From an uncultured Clostridia bacterium (GTDB lineage Bacteria; Bacillota; Clostridia; TANB77; CAG-508): a DNA stretch of 42,889 bases. Under the pieces are notes generated by a model. The model was given only the letters and a program-made list of their open reading frames with translations, did not search any database and was not told where the DNA came from. Both the position numbers and the translations under genes were made by a program. Positions 17,041-26,036 of this stretch are shown one piece after another (within the stretch, counting starts at the first letter, position 1; each line of letters starts with the position of its first letter). The DNA is taken from contig CANQCW010000004.1 in assembly GCA_947591055.1 (NCBI GenBank), forward strand, positions 1 to 42,889, written 5' to 3'.

Positions 17041-17300
17041 AAATAAAAAGCTTAAATAAAAACGCCCCTATCTCCCGGCAAAGCCGGGTATGAAATAAGG
17101 CGCCTAAAAGGCTATAAAAAAAGAAAAACAAAAAAATCATATGCACCCCCGCACAGTAAAAAATCTAAAAAAATTATTCCGGCGTAGCCGGATTATCTAA
17201 AAGGTTACTTTAATTACTTGTGATCCACGGCGGTCTCACAAGATTCTTAGTTAAAGCCGTTCAAAATTTTTAGAAAATAGTTTATTTTTCTATTTTTCTA
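17041..17300 (+). other. Structured, locally GC-rich divergent intergenic region
   Basis: The 397-bp gap between divergent genes holds several stable hairpins in an otherwise AT-rich setting: CCCGGC/GCCGGG with an AAA loop (17074-17088), which may extend by an imperfect outer stem; TCCGGC/GCCGGA with a GTA loop (17178-17192); and CTTGTGA/TCACAAG (17217-17242). The loop of the last contains ACGGC (17227-17231), complementary to GCCGT at 17256-17260, so an H-type pseudoknot is possible. I match none of these to a known riboswitch. It may be the 5' leader of the cohesin-like gene. Confidence 0.45.
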
Positions 17301-17354
17301 TTTTATTTTATATATTTTGTGCTTTTTTGCACTTATTTTAGGAGGTTTTTTATT

Positions 17355-18020
17355 ATGAAAAAAATTACTATTTTATCTATCGTTATCGCTTTAGTTTTAG
17401 CTTGCGCTTTCGGTATTTCTGTTAATGCCGCTGACAATGCTTCTTTTAAGGCTGGCGATACTGTTGTTGTTGAATTTGATTTAAAGGGAACTATGCAAAA
17501 TGGTGATTACAAAGTAACATACAACGACGATGTTTTAACTTTTAAAAGTATTACTCCATGCGCTGACGGTGCTGCTTATACTAAAAATGCAGGCGAAGTT
17601 GTCGCTAGTTTCTTTACACCAGCTCAAAAAGTAGTTGTTACTTTTACAGCTAAAGCTGATTCTACTGTTGAAGCAGCTAACGTTACTTTAGTTCCTAAAC
17701 TTTTCACAAATACTGAAGGTGAAGATGTAAATGTTCAAGCAGGTTCACCTGTTGTAACTGTTACACCTGCAGCTATTGAAGAAAATGTTGTTGAAAACGA
17801 AGTTATAAATGAAGTACCTGCAAATGAAGTTGAAAATGAAGTTTCAAACGAGGTTGCAAATGAAGTTTCAAACGAAGTTTCAACACCTGCTACTTCTAAC
17901 ACTGTTAATAATGATGATGACAAAACTACTTACGATCAAACTGGTGCTAACATAGCTATCGTTGCTGTTGTTGCTCTTGCTGTTGTTCTTGGTTCTGCTA
18001 TCGTTATTAAAAGAAAATAA
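17355..18020 (+). CDS. Cell-surface cohesin-like anchor protein
   Basis: A 221-aa secreted surface protein. Residues 1-25 are a signal peptide ending SVNAA. Residues ~30-135 form a cohesin-like beta-sandwich (FKAGDTVVVEFDLKG, NGDYKVTYNDDVLTF, QKVVVTFTAKADS). Residues ~140-175 are a stalk of NEV repeats (NEVPANEVENEVSNEV). The C-terminus has TTYDQTGANIAI, a hydrophobic helix and RK, resembling a sortase-type sorting signal with a non-standard motif; it may instead be a simple membrane anchor. AGGAGG at 17340-17345 fixes the ATG at 17355. Cohesins bind dockerins, and the next gene encodes a dockerin, so this is probably the docking receptor for the variable protein. Confidence 0.8.
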   Translation: MKKITILSIVIALVLACAFGISVNAADNASFKAGDTVVVEFDLKGTMQNGDYKVTYNDDVLTFKSITPCADGAAYTKNAGEVVASFFTPAQKVVVTFTAKADSTVEAANVTLVPKLFTNTEGEDVNVQAGSPVVTVTPAAIEENVVENEVINEVPANEVENEVSNEVANEVSNEVSTPATSNTVNNDDDKTTYDQTGANIAIVAVVALAVVLGSAIVIKRK

Positions 18021-18116
18021 TTTACTTTTTTAGTTTACTAATACTTATTTTAGAATGAAAATTATTTAAAAATTTATATTAAAAAAATAAAAAATAAAAA
18101 TATTTAAAAGATTATT

Positions 18117-18143
18117 TTAAGTGTATTAAAAAAATACACTTAA
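18117..18143 (+). promoter_or_regulatory. Perfect inverted repeat ahead of the variable-protein gene
   Basis: TTAAGTGTATT (18117-18127) and AATACACTTAA (18133-18143) form an 11-bp perfect palindrome with a 5-nt A loop. It ends 28 bp before the GTG start. No T-run follows, so it looks more like an operator or leader hairpin than a terminator; TATATAAAAT just downstream could be a -10 element. Confidence 0.5.
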
Positions 18144-18171
18144 GTATATAAAATTTAAGGAGGAATAAAAA

Positions 18172-20115
18172 GTGAAGAAAAAGACTTTATTATTAACTAC
18201 ACTTGCTGGTTCTATGCTTATTGCTGGAATGGCAATGCCTACTACAAAGGCTGTTACTGATACTACAGCTATTGTTAATGAAGATAAAGAGATCGTTGCT
18301 GTTGAATTAGCTAACTCTGAAACTCAACTTTCTAAAGAACAATTAAAAACATTAATTGCCAAAGCTTATGAAGGCAAAAATTTAAAACCAGAAATTACTG
18401 TAGAAGGAGATGTTAAAACTGGTTCTACTGTAAAAGTTGGTGAAAACAAAACACTTACAGTTGTTGTTTACGGTGATGTTAATGGTGATGGTGCTGTTAA
18501 CTCAAAAGACGCTGTAGCTATTGCTAAACACTCAACAGGAGCAGAAACTCTTGAAGGTGCAGCTCTAATAGCTGCTGGTTTAGATAACAACACAGATAAT
18601 ATCAACTCTAAAGACGCTGTAAAAGTTGCTAAATTTTCAACAGGAGCACTTGAAGAATCTTTAGTTAAATCTGGTGTTAAAATTGAAGAAAAAATTAATC
18701 CAGAACAAGAAGTTCAGGAACACAAATGCACATACACACAAGGAGTATATGATAATATAGCAAAATCACATACATGGAAATGTACAGAATGTGGTGAATC
18801 TGGAGTAGAACCTTGTACATTTAGTGAATGGACATCAACAGATGGCAAAACTGCAAAAAGAACATGTCTATTATGTGGTGGTGTAGATACAGCAACCACA
18901 TTATCAGCTGCGTTAAGTGATGGAAGTACTAAAGAACTTACTGTAGATACAATAGATACTTCTGAAAATGAATTAACTATACCAAGAGGAACAACTGTAA
19001 CTGTAAATGAAGAAATAACAACAGCTAGTAATGATGTAACAGTAAATGGTACATTAGTTTTAAAAACAAAACAAGAAAATCTTAAATTAAAAGGTACAGG
19101 AACTGTTATCTATGCACCAGAAGTAGAAACACCAGAAGAATTTGCAGAACAATTTCCAAATGCCGAAGGTATATTAGGAGGAATACAAGCTGCAGATAAA
19201 GAAGCTGCAAAAGGCTTAAAATATGAAATAATAGTACCAAGCCTAAGTGAGGTACAAACAATAACAGAAGATACTCAAATAGAATTAGAAGCAGGATGGA
19301 ATTTAACAGTAGATTTAGGAAACAACATATTAACATCTAAAAACACAAATAATAACTTAATAAAAAATAGCGGAAATCTTACAATAAAAAATGGAACCTT
19401 GACAACTGCTGAGAAAAATAATAATCCTGTAATTAATGATCAAGGAAGTAGACTAACTTTAGAAAATGTTGATGTTAAAGGTAATAAAGGTATAAGAACA
19501 AATGGAAACTTAGGAGTTATTGGTGGAAAAATTGTATCAAAGAGTTATGATAATAATTCATATGCATTGGCAGTATTAACTGATGCAGAAACTCGTAGTA
19601 CTGCTGTGTTAAATAATGTAGATATTGTTGCACGAAACATCGGAGCATATATTGGAGGAGCTAATCATAGCTTAATTATGTACGGTGGAACGATAACCAC
19701 AAAAGGCTCAGAGAACAAAGATTATGCTTTAGCATCATACGCTACAGATGCAATTTTGAGCTTAGAAGGTACAAAAATACAATCTGACGACTTTGGTGTT
19801 TATTTACAAAATGGAGCAGAATCGGGTAAACCAGGTGATGTAGGAAACTTAGCTGAACTAAACAATGTCGAATTAACATCGGAAAAAGCAAGCATATGGG
19901 TAGCAGGTCAAAAAGATAGAGTAGAAGTTACAGGTGGTACAATAACAAGTAATGAAGAAGTAGTACTAAGAATATCTAGTAAAGACTGTGGACATAGCAT
20001 ATTAAAGGACTGTACTTTATCTGGTCACCCAACTGTGACATTTAATAGTAACATAACAGAGGAACAAAAGAATCAACTTGTTACTTTGACTGATGTAACA
20101 GAAAACAAAAAATAA
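18172..20115 (+). CDS. Secreted dockerin protein: constant head plus expressed variable cassette
   Basis: A 647-aa protein and the only member of the cassette family with expression signals: AAGGAGG at 18157-18163 and a GTG start. Residues 1-27 are the signal peptide. Residues 99-160 form a dockerin with two Ca-binding repeats (GDVNGDGAVNSKDAVAIAK, LDNNTDNINSKDAVKVAK). A short linker ends at residues 178-181, EQEV, the shared junction. The tail (residues 178-647) starts with a Cys-rich module (CTEC, CLLC) and continues as a pectate-lyase-like beta-helix (NSGNLTIKNGTLTT, VIGGKIVSK, VEVTGGTITSN). I infer that the head is constant and the tail exchangeable. The dockerin should hold the protein on the cohesin encoded just upstream. 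Confidence 0.88.
   Translation: MKKKTLLLTTLAGSMLIAGMAMPTTKAVTDTTAIVNEDKEIVAVELANSETQLSKEQLKTLIAKAYEGKNLKPEITVEGDVKTGSTVKVGENKTLTVVVYGDVNGDGAVNSKDAVAIAKHSTGAETLEGAALIAAGLDNNTDNINSKDAVKVAKFSTGALEESLVKSGVKIEEKINPEQEVQEHKCTYTQGVYDNIAKSHTWKCTECGESGVEPCTFSEWTSTDGKTAKRTCLLCGGVDTATTLSAALSDGSTKELTVDTIDTSENELTIPRGTTVTVNEEITTASNDVTVNGTLVLKTKQENLKLKGTGTVIYAPEVETPEEFAEQFPNAEGILGGIQAADKEAAKGLKYEIIVPSLSEVQTITEDTQIELEAGWNLTVDLGNNILTSKNTNNNLIKNSGNLTIKNGTLTTAEKNNNPVINDQGSRLTLENVDVKGNKGIRTNGNLGVIGGKIVSKSYDNNSYALAVLTDAETRSTAVLNNVDIVARNIGAYIGGANHSLIMYGGTITTKGSENKDYALASYATDAILSLEGTKIQSDDFGVYLQNGAESGKPGDVGNLAELNNVELTSEKASIWVAGQKDRVEVTGGTITSNEEVVLRISSKDCGHSILKDCTLSGHPTVTFNSNITEEQKNQLVTLTDVTENKK
18703..18714 (+). repeat. 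Recombination core in the expressed locus
   Basis: GAACAAGAAGTT in frame as EQEV (residues 178-181). Together with the next bases CAGGA it matches the minus-strand cassette at 33799 and the plus-strand cassette at 36775 for 16-17 bases apart from A/C at position 3. This is the acceptor site of the proposed switch. Confidence 0.8.
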
Positions 20116-20174
20116 AAATTAATAATAAGTATTAGTGAACTTAATTGGATAATTAAAATTTATTCATTAAGAAA

Positions 20175-20218
20175 ACAAAAATATCGTACAAAAACTGTAC
20201 GATATTTTTGTATTTGAT
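20175..20218. terminator. Bidirectional terminator between expressed cassette and cassette A
   Basis: A 15-bp perfect stem ACAAAAATATCGTAC/GTACGATATTTTTGT (20175-20189 with 20197-20211). A/T runs on both sides suit termination in both directions between the convergent frames. Confidence 0.9.
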
Positions 20219-20247
20219 AACTTTTTAATAAACTATATAATCAAATT

Positions 20248-23200
20248 TTATTTGCTTATATCTTCAACTTTTATTGTTAGGTAATTTATCTCATTTGTTT
20301 CTTTATTTTTGAATCCAATTGTCATCTCTGGTAATTCAGCTTCCCACCAAATTAAAATTTCTGTATCTTTTAAATCAAGTGATGAACTTGCAGTTACATC
20401 ATCCTCTGTAACTTGGTAGCCAGAAACAGGACCATCTGTATAAAGTTTGTCTCTTGAAATTCCTGTATCAACAATTAAAGCAAAATATGTTCTATCATTT
20501 TTAGAAGCATTATCTTCTGAAGTATATGCTTTAGTTTTAGTCTTATCAATTTTTACCGTTATAGTGTTTGTTTTTGGATCTACTTCTACAGAATTTATAG
20601 CATCCATATTTTTAGCAAATTCAGTATTATGATCGTCTTCTTTCATTATTTCTTTATTAAGTGCTTCTTTCACTTCGCTAGTTTCTTCAACGCTTAATGT
20701 TTCAGATTTTTGATTTAAAGTAACAATTGATTTTTTATTTAGAGTAAACTCAATTTCGTCTGAGTTAGTTTTAACACTATAAGAAGCTTCATTAGCTACA
20801 GAAGGTACTAGATAATATCCAAACCAATCAAGAAGTTTTGGAGTACTTGTTAATTTTTCACCAACAACAGTATTTCCTGTATAAGTTTTGTCAGTTATCA
20901 AAGTAACAGTATATTTATCACTCATACTTGTGTCACCAACTACAAGGCTTTTGAATACTGCTTTAGATATATCAACTTTACCAGATTTTACTTCTAAGCC
21001 AGTAATTTCTTGAGCATTAGTAAATACTCTTACAGCATTAGATTTATTAGCTGAGATTTCTAATCCATCTTGATTTGTTCCAACAAATTCAACATCAATT
21101 TGTTTTTCAACTTTAGATGAATCAATTGATAATTTATTGTTAGAACCAGTAAATGTAAATTTATCACCTTCTACTATAAATGGATTTATTTTTGATTCTT
21201 GTTTTATTTTCACTCCATTGATAGTAGTTGTTGTTCCAGTAGTAACTTCTACATTAACTGGGCTTGATGTATCTAAAGTTAAATCCATATTATCTTTACT
21301 GATGATTACTTTTTCAACTGATAATTCAGATAAATCAAATTTTTTTGCAGTATCTACTGTAATTTCGTTTAATTCACCAGTTACAGTTGTTGTATAATTA
21401 GCTTCACCAGTTATATTGACTTTTGCAGTTTTTGCAACTTTTGTTAAATCATATGTTGTATCTTTCTTATCATCATCTGTTAATGTTAAAGCTGTTATTT
21501 TATCATTTACTGATATTTTGTCATTATTGTCCATTTGATCTAAAACACTTATTATATTTAATACTTCTGGATAAATATCAGAAGAATATTCAGTCATTTT
21601 TTCACCTACATATAATGTGTTATCTTTATATGTAACTTGATTTGCCCCAAGTTTTGGTAAAACTGGAGAATCTTTTTCCACTTTTACATATGTGGCATTA
21701 GTAAATGCAAGTGCTGAAATTGGTGTTGTAACTTTAGCTTCATTAGAATAATATTTTGAACCATTAACTTCAGTTACAATCATAAATTTATATTCTTTTC
21801 CTGGATTTAAATTTTCTGCTACATTATATGGTAATGATGTAATTGCAGTACTATCCTCCACATAATCTTTATCTGATTCCACATAGTATAATTTATAATT
21901 TACTAAACTTGCTCTATTTTTACTTAAAATATCAAATAAATTATTAGAATCTAATAAAGTTCCTTTTAATTGTACTTTTCCATCTTCAAGTACTGCTCTT
22001 AAATCTTCAATTCTTGCTCCTTGATAATATTTCAAATTAGCTTGTTTGTCGCTACTACCACTAGCTTTCTTTATTTCATCTGAAGATTTATTTGCCATTA
22101 AAACGTCATCTTTAGCATTTGCAGTTACTTTAAATGAATATGTTCCTGCACCATATTTTTCTACTATAGATGATATATCAAAATTTGAAGTTTCAGTAGT
22201 TGTTGCTGATGATACAACATTATTATATTCTTTGTTTGTCTTAGTTGAATCATATTTTAAAATTTCAACTGTATAATCTTTTACTTTTGCTACATCTCCT
22301 GTAGGTGTCCATGATATTTTCTTTTCATTTTTGTCTAAAGTAATTGTTATTCCAGTAAGTACTGGTGATGTTGTTATTGTAACGCCTGTAGAAGAAACAT
22401 CAGTATAATCTTCGTTATCTGCAACTGCTATAACTGTCATATTGAAAGTTCCAGCATCTTGTTCCTTTAATATATCAAAGAAATCAACTTCTTTAGTTTC
22501 TCCTTTATTTACAACTGTTTCATAAACTATTTTATTAGTACTGTCTTTTAATATAACTCTATATTCAACAAATCCTTCAGTTTCTTCATTAAAATCCCAT
22601 TTATATGTAGCTTCTTTACTTGTCTCTTTTTCTACAGTTACTTTGCCTTCCATTGCATTAGCACCTTTTTTAGCAACCTTAATAGCTACAACATCTTTAG
22701 AATCTGTTCCAGAAGCAGTTTTTGCTGCTAAATATACAACACAAGCATCGTCACCTATATCAGTTGGAATAGGAATACTTGTAGTTTCATTAAAACTATT
22801 AATTTTGCTTGTATTACTTGCTGAATTACCAATTATATCAGCAACAGTTGGAGCAGGTTCTCCTACTTTCTTAACTAAGTAATATACTGTATCATTAGTA
22901 TTGGTTGATTTTAAATTTGTAATACTAGCTTGTGGCTTTTTCTTCTTATCAGCAGTACGATTAGCTTTTTCATATGTTACAACTGGAGCGTTTGCATATT
23001 TAGTTGCCGCTGTACCATTAGCTACTGTTGAAACATTACCTTCACTATCTCTTACTAATGCTTTAAGAGTTAATGTTCCTTCTTCTAATGAGCTTAAATC
23101 ACCACTAATTGTTTCATTAATATTTTTTGTTGTTAATTCTTTTGTCAAAGTTAAAGTATTTGGTTCGTCAGCAGAATCTGTAATATTAACTTCAAGAATT

Positions 23201-23592
23201 ACTGGAAGAATATTTGTATTTCCACCATTGAAAGTTACATCCATATTAACATTTTTAACATTTGAGGAATTAATTTCATTATCATTATTTCCAGATCCAG
23301 CTACAACTTTAAGTGAAGTAGGAGCAACTAATTTTTTAAATACAAAAGTTTTAGATTCTTCAAAAGAATTACTTTCATCAGTTATAAGTAATACATTTTC
23401 TTTATTTTCTTTTAGCTGTGAAATGCCATTAATTTTATAAATATTTTTATTAGATGAATCTTGAGTACCATCTACTAGAATATCATTTAATTTAAATCTA
23501 ATATCTTGTACTTCTTTATTTAATTTTACTGAGATATTTCCGCTAGCTTCAACTTCAAAAGAAACAATTTCAACATCTAGAACTTCTTGGTC
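20248..23592 (-). CDS. Silent cassette A: beta-rich adhesin tail, 1114 aa
   Basis: An open frame beginning exactly at the junction (DQEVLDVEIVSFEVEASG) and running 1114 codons without a stop. An ATG 21 bp upstream of the junction lies inside the recombination-site flank and has no ribosome-binding site or signal peptide, so I do not take it as a true start. The tail contains several Ig/FN3-like beta domains (e.g. TSLKVVAGSG, ITITLDKNEKKISWTP), then a strand-rich region with TTTINGVKIKQ, and a C-terminal domain with WWEAELPEMTIGFKN. It has no anchor of its own. It should be expressed only when fused to the 18172 head; a single inversion between 18703 and 23592 would do this. Confidence 0.75.
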   Translation of the reverse strand, partial: DQEVLDVEIVSFEVEASGNISVKLNKEVQDIRFKLNDILVDGTQDSSNKNIYKINGISQLKENKENVLLITDESNSFEESKTFVFKKLVAPTSLKVVAGSGNNDNEINSSNVKNVNMDVTFNGGNTNILPVILEVNITDSADEPNTLTLTKELTTKNINETISGDLSSLEEGTLTLKALVRDSEGNVSTVANGTAATKYANAPVVTYEKANRTADKKKKPQASITNLKSTNTNDTVYYLVKKVGEPAPTVADIIGNSASNTSKINSFNETTSIPIPTDIGDDACVVYLAAKTASGTDSKDVVAIKVAKKGANAMEGKVTVEKETSKEATYKWDFNEETEGFVEYRVILKDSTNKIVYETVVNKGETKEVDFFDILKEQDAGTFNMTVIAVADNEDYTDVSSTGVTITTSPVLTGITITLDKNEKKISWTPTGDVAKVKDYTVEILKYDSTKTNKEYNNVVSSATTTETSNFDISSIVEKYGAGTYSFKVTANAKDDVLMANKSSDEIKKASGSSDKQANLKYYQGARIEDLRAVLEDGKVQLKGTLLDSNNLFDILSKNRASLVNYKLYYVESDKDYVEDSTAITSLPYNVAENLNPGKEYKFMIVTEVNGSKYYSNEAKVTTPISALAFTNATYVKVEKDSPVLPKLGANQVTYKDNTLYVGEKMTEYSSDIYPEVLNIISVLDQMDNNDKISVNDKITALTLTDDDKKDTTYDLTKVAKTAKVNITGEANYTTTVTGELNEITVDTAKKFDLSELSVEKVIISKDNMDLTLDTSSPVNVEVTTGTTTTINGVKIKQESKINPFIVEGDKFTFTGSNNKLSIDSSKVEKQIDVEFVGTNQDGLEISANKSNAVRVFTNAQEITGLEVKSGKVDISKAVFKSLVVGDTSMSDKYTVTLITDKTYTGNTVVGEKLTSTPKLLDWFGYYLVPSVANEASYSVKTNSDEIEFTLNKKSIVTLNQKSETLSVEETSEVKEALNKEIMKEDDHNTEFAKNMDAINSVEVDPKTNTITVKIDKTKTKAYTSEDNASKNDRTYFALIVDTGISRDKLYTDGPVSGYQVTEDDVTASSSLDLKDTEILIWWEAELPEMTIGFKNKETNEINYLTIKVEDISK

Positions 23593-23624
23593 TAGCAAAA
23601 ACGTTGAAAGCATTGAAAATACTG
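23581..23624 (-). repeat. Recombination site A (core plus arm repeats)
   Basis: Minus-strand GACCAAGAAGTT (23592-23581) encoding DQEV, preceded by TTTTTGCTA and two direct arms TTTTCAA and TTTCAAC, 10 bp apart. The arm arrangement is shared with sites B (25863-25905) and C (27641-27682). Confidence 0.8.
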
Positions 23625-23723
23625 AAAAATTGCAATTAATAAAATTAAAAGAAGAATTTAAGTGAAATAAAACTAAAGATGGGAATAAAGTAAATTCTAT
23701 CTTGTTAAAATATATAGATATGA

Positions 23724-23764
23724 AAATAAAAAGCTGTAAATCTGCACGTTACAGTATCTACAGC
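23724..23764 (-). terminator. Terminator of the DUF4143-type ATPase gene
   Basis: On the minus strand GCTGTAGAT (23764-23756) pairs with ATTTACAGC (23741-23733), followed by TTTTTATTTT. One mismatch is present in the stem. Confidence 0.7.
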
Positions 23765-23791
23765 ACTAGCAATACAATGTTTAAATGTTAA

Positions 23792-25127
23792 TTATTTTTC
23801 CTTTAAATATCTTTTTAAAAGGAAAGTTAAAAAATATGGGAAAGTATAAAATTTGCCATTAAAACCTATATTTTTATATCCTAGCTTTATTCCATACTTA
23901 ATATCTTTATACATTTTATTGTCTATTAAATTATTTAGAGAAATAGTCGCACCATCAATCGCTTTTACTTCAACTGGAATCAAAGAATCTTTATCTCTAA
24001 TAAAAAAGTCCATTTCAATAGTACCCTTTTCATTTTTATAGAAATATAAGTTATAGCCCTCTTTTACAAGAGTATCTGCAACAATATTTTCATAAATGGC
24101 ACCTTTATAAGTATTAAAATTTTTATTATTTCTTAAATCATCTTGTGCTTCTTCATCTAGTGAACCAATTAATAAACCTGTATCACTAAAATATATTCTA
24201 TAATTATTAGGATTAAAATTTCCTCCAAGAGGAAGTTCTGGTTGTTCTAAACAGTAACAAATATTAATAATTCCACTATCTTTCAGCCAATCTATTGTTC
24301 CAATATATTCTCTGCTTCTTGCACCATGTTCTATCTTTGAAATTTGAAACTTTTTGTTTTCATTTCCTAAAAATACAGGAATTCTACGATACACATTAAG
24401 GACTTTAGCATGATCCAAGCCGACCAGCGTACTTAGTTATATCCTCTTCATAATCAAGAAGAATTTGCTTTTGCATTTTTAATGTTCCACTATAATTTTT
24501 ATTTTTTACAAATGAATTAACAATTGCAGGCATTCCACCTATTACCATATATTCTTTAAAATTATCAAACATAACAGAAAGCTCTACATCAGAAAAAGGA
24601 ATTAAGTTTTTCATATGATTATATAGATTTTCTATTTGCTCTTCTTTATATCCTTTAGCCCAAAGAAATTCTTCAAAGTCCATTGAATACATTTCATAGT
24701 CTTCTTTATTTCCAACGCTATTAGATTCAATTTCTTTATAGTTAATTCCCATAAGAGAACCTGAACAGATTACATCATATCTTCCATCTTGATTAAATGA
24801 TTTAAGAGATGTTGCACAATTAATACAATTTTGTAACTCGTCAAAAAATATTAATGTATTTCCTGGTATAAATTCAAAATTTGGATTTTTTAAAGAGATA
24901 TTTTTAATTATAGTATCTACATCAAAACCATCATCAAAAATATCCCTATATTGCTTTTGCAGTACAAAGTTTATTTCAATTACACTTTTATAATTATTTT
25001 TTGCAAAATATCTAATTGATTCTGTTTTTCCTATTTGACGTGCTCCTTTTACTATCAAAGGCTTTTTCTGTTGACTATTTTTCCATTCTATTAAATAATT
25101 ATCAATTTTTCTTTTTAAAAGTTCCAC
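23792..25127 (-). pseudogene. AAA ATPase with DUF4143, split by a frameshift
   Basis: Two adjacent frames make one gene. The N-terminal part (24405-25127) has Walker A VKGARQIGKTESI and Walker B NTLIFFDELQN and stops at YAGRLGSC. The C-terminal part (23792-24418) resumes LDHAKVLNVYRRIP and contains the DUF4143 nuclease-like fold (YRIYFSDTGLLIGSL, EMDFFIRDKDSLIPVEVKA). Removing one base near 24418 (in GGTCGGCTTGG) restores a single ~445-aa protein. This family is common in bacteria and of unclear role. The gene lies between cassette A and the toxin-antitoxin block. A sequencing error cannot be excluded. Confidence 0.8.
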
Positions 25128-25263
25128 AATTTTTCACCATCCTATATATATATTATATCACAAAATTCCTGCTATATGCAATACATTTTTTCACAAAATT
25201 CCATTTCTATATATGTTTTTCACTTTTTGCAATTTACTGCCAAAAGTATTGTTTTATATTGCA

Positions 25264-25302
25264 AACTTCTTTTAAAAAAACACTGAAAGTATTGAAAATA
25301 CT
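25264..25302 (-). repeat. Degenerate recombination site
   Basis: The plus strand reads AACTTCTT, then TTAAAAAAACA, then CTGAAAGTATTGAAAATACT. The arm part is nearly the same as in site A. The middle is like site D with 8 bp (GGTCTCAT) missing from the core. No cassette follows. It looks like a scar or decayed copy, in the same orientation as sites A and B. Confidence 0.5.
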
Positions 25303-25414
25303 AGATAATGCGTGATAAATATATTAATTTTTATAAAAAAATAATTAAATAAATAGCACATTTTTGCTTTTTATATTATAATTAAATTATATTTAAAATC
25401 ATGGAGGTAGTGTT

Positions 25415-25777
25415 ATGCCTAGTAAACTAAAAAAAATTTTAGATGAATATACTGAAGGTTTATCTAATATTCTAGACAATAAAATAGAAAAAGTAATTTT
25501 ATATGGTTCTTATGCTCGAGGAGAGCAAAGTTCTAAAGAAGAAATTAGCGATATTGATATAATGATACTAGTAAAGTCTAATTCTAGTGAGATTAAAGAT
25601 ATAGAAAAAATAGTATTAGATTATAGTTATAATCTAGATTTAAAATATAATATTGTATTATCTCCTATGGTAGAAAATATTGATGTTTTTAATAAAAGAA
25701 CTAAATATATGTCTTTTTATAAAAATGTAATGAATGAGGGAGTTATATTATCTAAAGGAATATGTAAAGGAAAGTGA
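25415..25777 (+). CDS. MNT-type nucleotidyltransferase (orphan antitoxin-like)
   Basis: A 120-aa minimal nucleotidyltransferase with the catalytic pattern LYGSYARGEQSSKEEISDID, GS followed by DxD. Family members (MntA-like) act as antitoxins that AMPylate a partner HEPN toxin; no HEPN gene lies beside it. RBS GGAGG. The C-terminus departs from its paralogue at 27117-27458 after NEGVIL: the last residues SKGICKGK are read from the antisense of mazF debris (25741-25861), so the true end was probably replaced by recombination. It is flanked by two recombination sites in the same orientation (25264 and 25863). Confidence 0.82.
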   Translation: MPSKLKKILDEYTEGLSNILDNKIEKVILYGSYARGEQSSKEEISDIDIMILVKSNSSEIKDIEKIVLDYSYNLDLKYNIVLSPMVENIDVFNKRTKYMSFYKNVMNEGVILSKGICKGK

Positions 25778-25861
25778 TTATCTGTATTTGTAATAGGACA
25801 AACAATTGATAAATTTGTTTTTTCATTAAATATATTATTGCTTATTACAACAGCTAATCTA
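25741..25861 (-). pseudogene. Central fragment of a mazF toxin gene
   Basis: Minus-strand translation from 25860 reads RLAVVISNNIFNEK, then TNLSIVCPITNTDNHFPLHI and PLDN, the middle of a MazF/PemK-family RNase toxin (normally GRRPALVIS...CPIT). The N-terminus is absent, and the fragment begins 2 bases from the core of recombination site B. The far end overlaps the end of the nucleotidyltransferase gene on the other strand. A matching C-terminal fragment lies at 26892-27009 on the plus strand. Confidence 0.75.
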
Positions 25862-25862
25862 T

Positions 25863-25905
25863 AACTTCTTGGTCTAGCAAAAACGTTGAAAACCTTGAAA
25901 ATAGT
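25863..25905 (-). repeat. Orphan recombination site B
   Basis: Minus-strand GACCAAGAAGTT (25874-25863) with the same upstream TTTTTGCTA and TTTTCAA/TTTTCAAC arms as site A. The frame stops two codons after DQEV, so no usable cassette is attached; what follows is broken mazF. Confidence 0.8.
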
Positions 25906-25972
25906 GAATAAATCATAAATTATTTGTTATAATATAAATAAAACATTTATATTATCTGTATCAATAATTTTA

Positions 25973-26001
25973 TTGACATTGTAAATAAATTATGGTAAAA
26001 T
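25973..26001 (+). promoter_or_regulatory. Sigma-A promoter of the first RelB/YoeB module
   Basis: TTGACA (25973-25978), a 17-bp spacer and TAAAAT (25996-26001). The paralogous module at 33982 has the same hexamers and spacing. Confidence 0.75.
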
Positions 26002-26036
26002 ACATATAATAAAAGAAAGAAAGGAAGTGTGTTATT

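Noticed and set aside
17101-17260. c-di-GMP or other known riboswitch upstream of the cohesin gene
   Set aside because: A GCACAG string and hairpins were suggestive, but the conserved core sequences of known classes are not present.
23593-23613. ATG seven codons before the DQEV of cassette A as a real start (MLSTFLL)
   Set aside because: The ATG is part of the recombination-site arm, has no ribosome-binding site, and the seven residues are no signal peptide.
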